NCBI GenBank assembly: GCA_024529925.1
Contig: JAFEUB010000798.1
Coordinates: 382,001-446,000 of the forward strand
Origin: Ophthalmolycus amberensis
Lineage: Eukaryota; Chordata; Actinopteri; Perciformes; Zoarcidae
Length of the DNA stretch: 64,000 bases
Reading direction: 5' to 3'
Shown here piece after piece: positions 63,300 to 64,000 of this stretch (position 1 is its first letter; each line of letters begins with the position of its first letter). A model generated the notes under the pieces. That model was not told the DNA's origin. It was given only the letters and a program-made list of their open reading frames with translations, and ran no database searches. The translations under genes and the position numbers were made by a program.

Positions 63300-64000
63300 G
63301 CTTTCTTCAAAGTAATCTTTGCTTCGGGGGAAAATTGAGACTGAATCAAAAAGGTCGACTCCGCCTTTTAAACTGCCGCTGTAGATTGAAGTAATAATAA
63401 CCAACACTGTCACAGGACGGTACGGAGGACACAGGGAATAGTGGCAGCACAGCAATCAGAGACGGAGTCAGTTCTGCAGGTTTTCAGGTCTCAAATCTCT
63501 CCAACCCTGGAGATGTTAGGGAGGTGCGTCTCCTCCCTCACCTGATCCCAATGCTCCCCTGAAGGAGTGGGTGGAGCCCTCCGGCTGGAATGTAGATTCC
63601 TCTAACTACCCCGGACCTCAGCCTTACAGCTACAAGTGTGATGACAACTAGACTGTGTTTTACTGTAGTTCCTTTTTTATAATGCTAATTGTCAAATGTT
63701 AGCATGCCAACACGCTAAACTAAGCTAGTAAACATTACACCTGCTGAACATCAACATGTCAGCCGCGGTTTTGTGATGTTAACGTTTAGCTTGAATCTGG
63801 TTCGTCTTGTTAAAAACCTAATTTTGTCTGCGATCATTTTCTCCTCCAGTAGATAATCAAAACTGTCAGCTTGTTGAAAAAGTATCTGACCAATCATGTC
63901 TGTGTGGCGCCTTTGGCCCTGTTTGAGCTCAGCAATTATACGTTTGTGCATAAACTATCATAAGTCGTAATTTGTTAGATGTGTGTGTGTGTGTGTGTGT

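Larger units (their letters stand above)
60012..64000 (+). other. tspan15 intron 1 (partial)
   Basis: About 4 kb with no second exon recognised. It holds a MITE (60826-61102), an imperfect palindrome (62717-62780), a (GT)n at 63272-63299 and a (GT)n at the window edge (63979-64000). Confidence 0.6.

Overview
This window is nuclear DNA from a ray-finned fish, most likely a percomorph teleost. The evidence is vertebrate genes with many short GT-AG introns, frequent (CA)n, (GA)n and (TA)n microsatellites, L2-, Rex1- and hAT-type fish transposons, and five genes in a vertebrate order. That order, supv3l1(+), hkdc1(+), hk1(+), tacr2(-), tspan15(+), is the one I recall for human 10q22.1. No bacterial-type system, CRISPR array or operon is present. 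Exons were assembled by hand from splice sites and reading phase. Every joined CDS stays in frame, and most hexokinase and tachykinin-receptor exons have the exact lengths I recall for these families.

Layout: 1-6501 holds supv3l1 (mitochondrial RNA helicase), missing only its start codon and a short N-terminal stretch. 8088-17452 holds hkdc1 in 21 coding exons (949 aa). 17453-27251 is a repeat-rich spacer with an L2 fragment, two Rex1/CR1-like LINE fragments, a split local duplication and one complete non-autonomous hAT copy. 27252-47225 holds hk1 in 21 coding exons (918 aa), with a 7.4-kb first intron carrying a second hAT copy. 47226-50800 is the hk1 3' UTR plus spacer. 50801-56639 holds tacr2 on the minus strand in 7 coding exons (452 aa), with an L2 copy in its third intron. 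59922-60011 is coding exon 1 of tspan15, whose first intron runs off the window.

How the genes relate: hkdc1 and hk1 are tandem paralogs, each a fused two-lobe hexokinase with an N-terminal mitochondria-binding helix. They phosphorylate glucose at the outer mitochondrial membrane. supv3l1 acts in mitochondrial RNA turnover. tacr2 and tspan15 are membrane proteins with no evident functional link to the hexokinases; their adjacency is conserved synteny.

I found no wholly new system. The observations most worth following are: a 265-bp tract of near identity between hk1 and hkdc1 that includes intron sequence and suggests recent gene conversion; an acidic insertion with its own intron inside the catalytic lobe of hkdc1; introns that split classically uninterrupted hexokinase and tachykinin-receptor exons; a perfect AT-tipped palindrome and a (TG)n tract next to hk1 splice acceptors; and two near-identical hAT copies in direct orientation on either side of hk1 exon 1.
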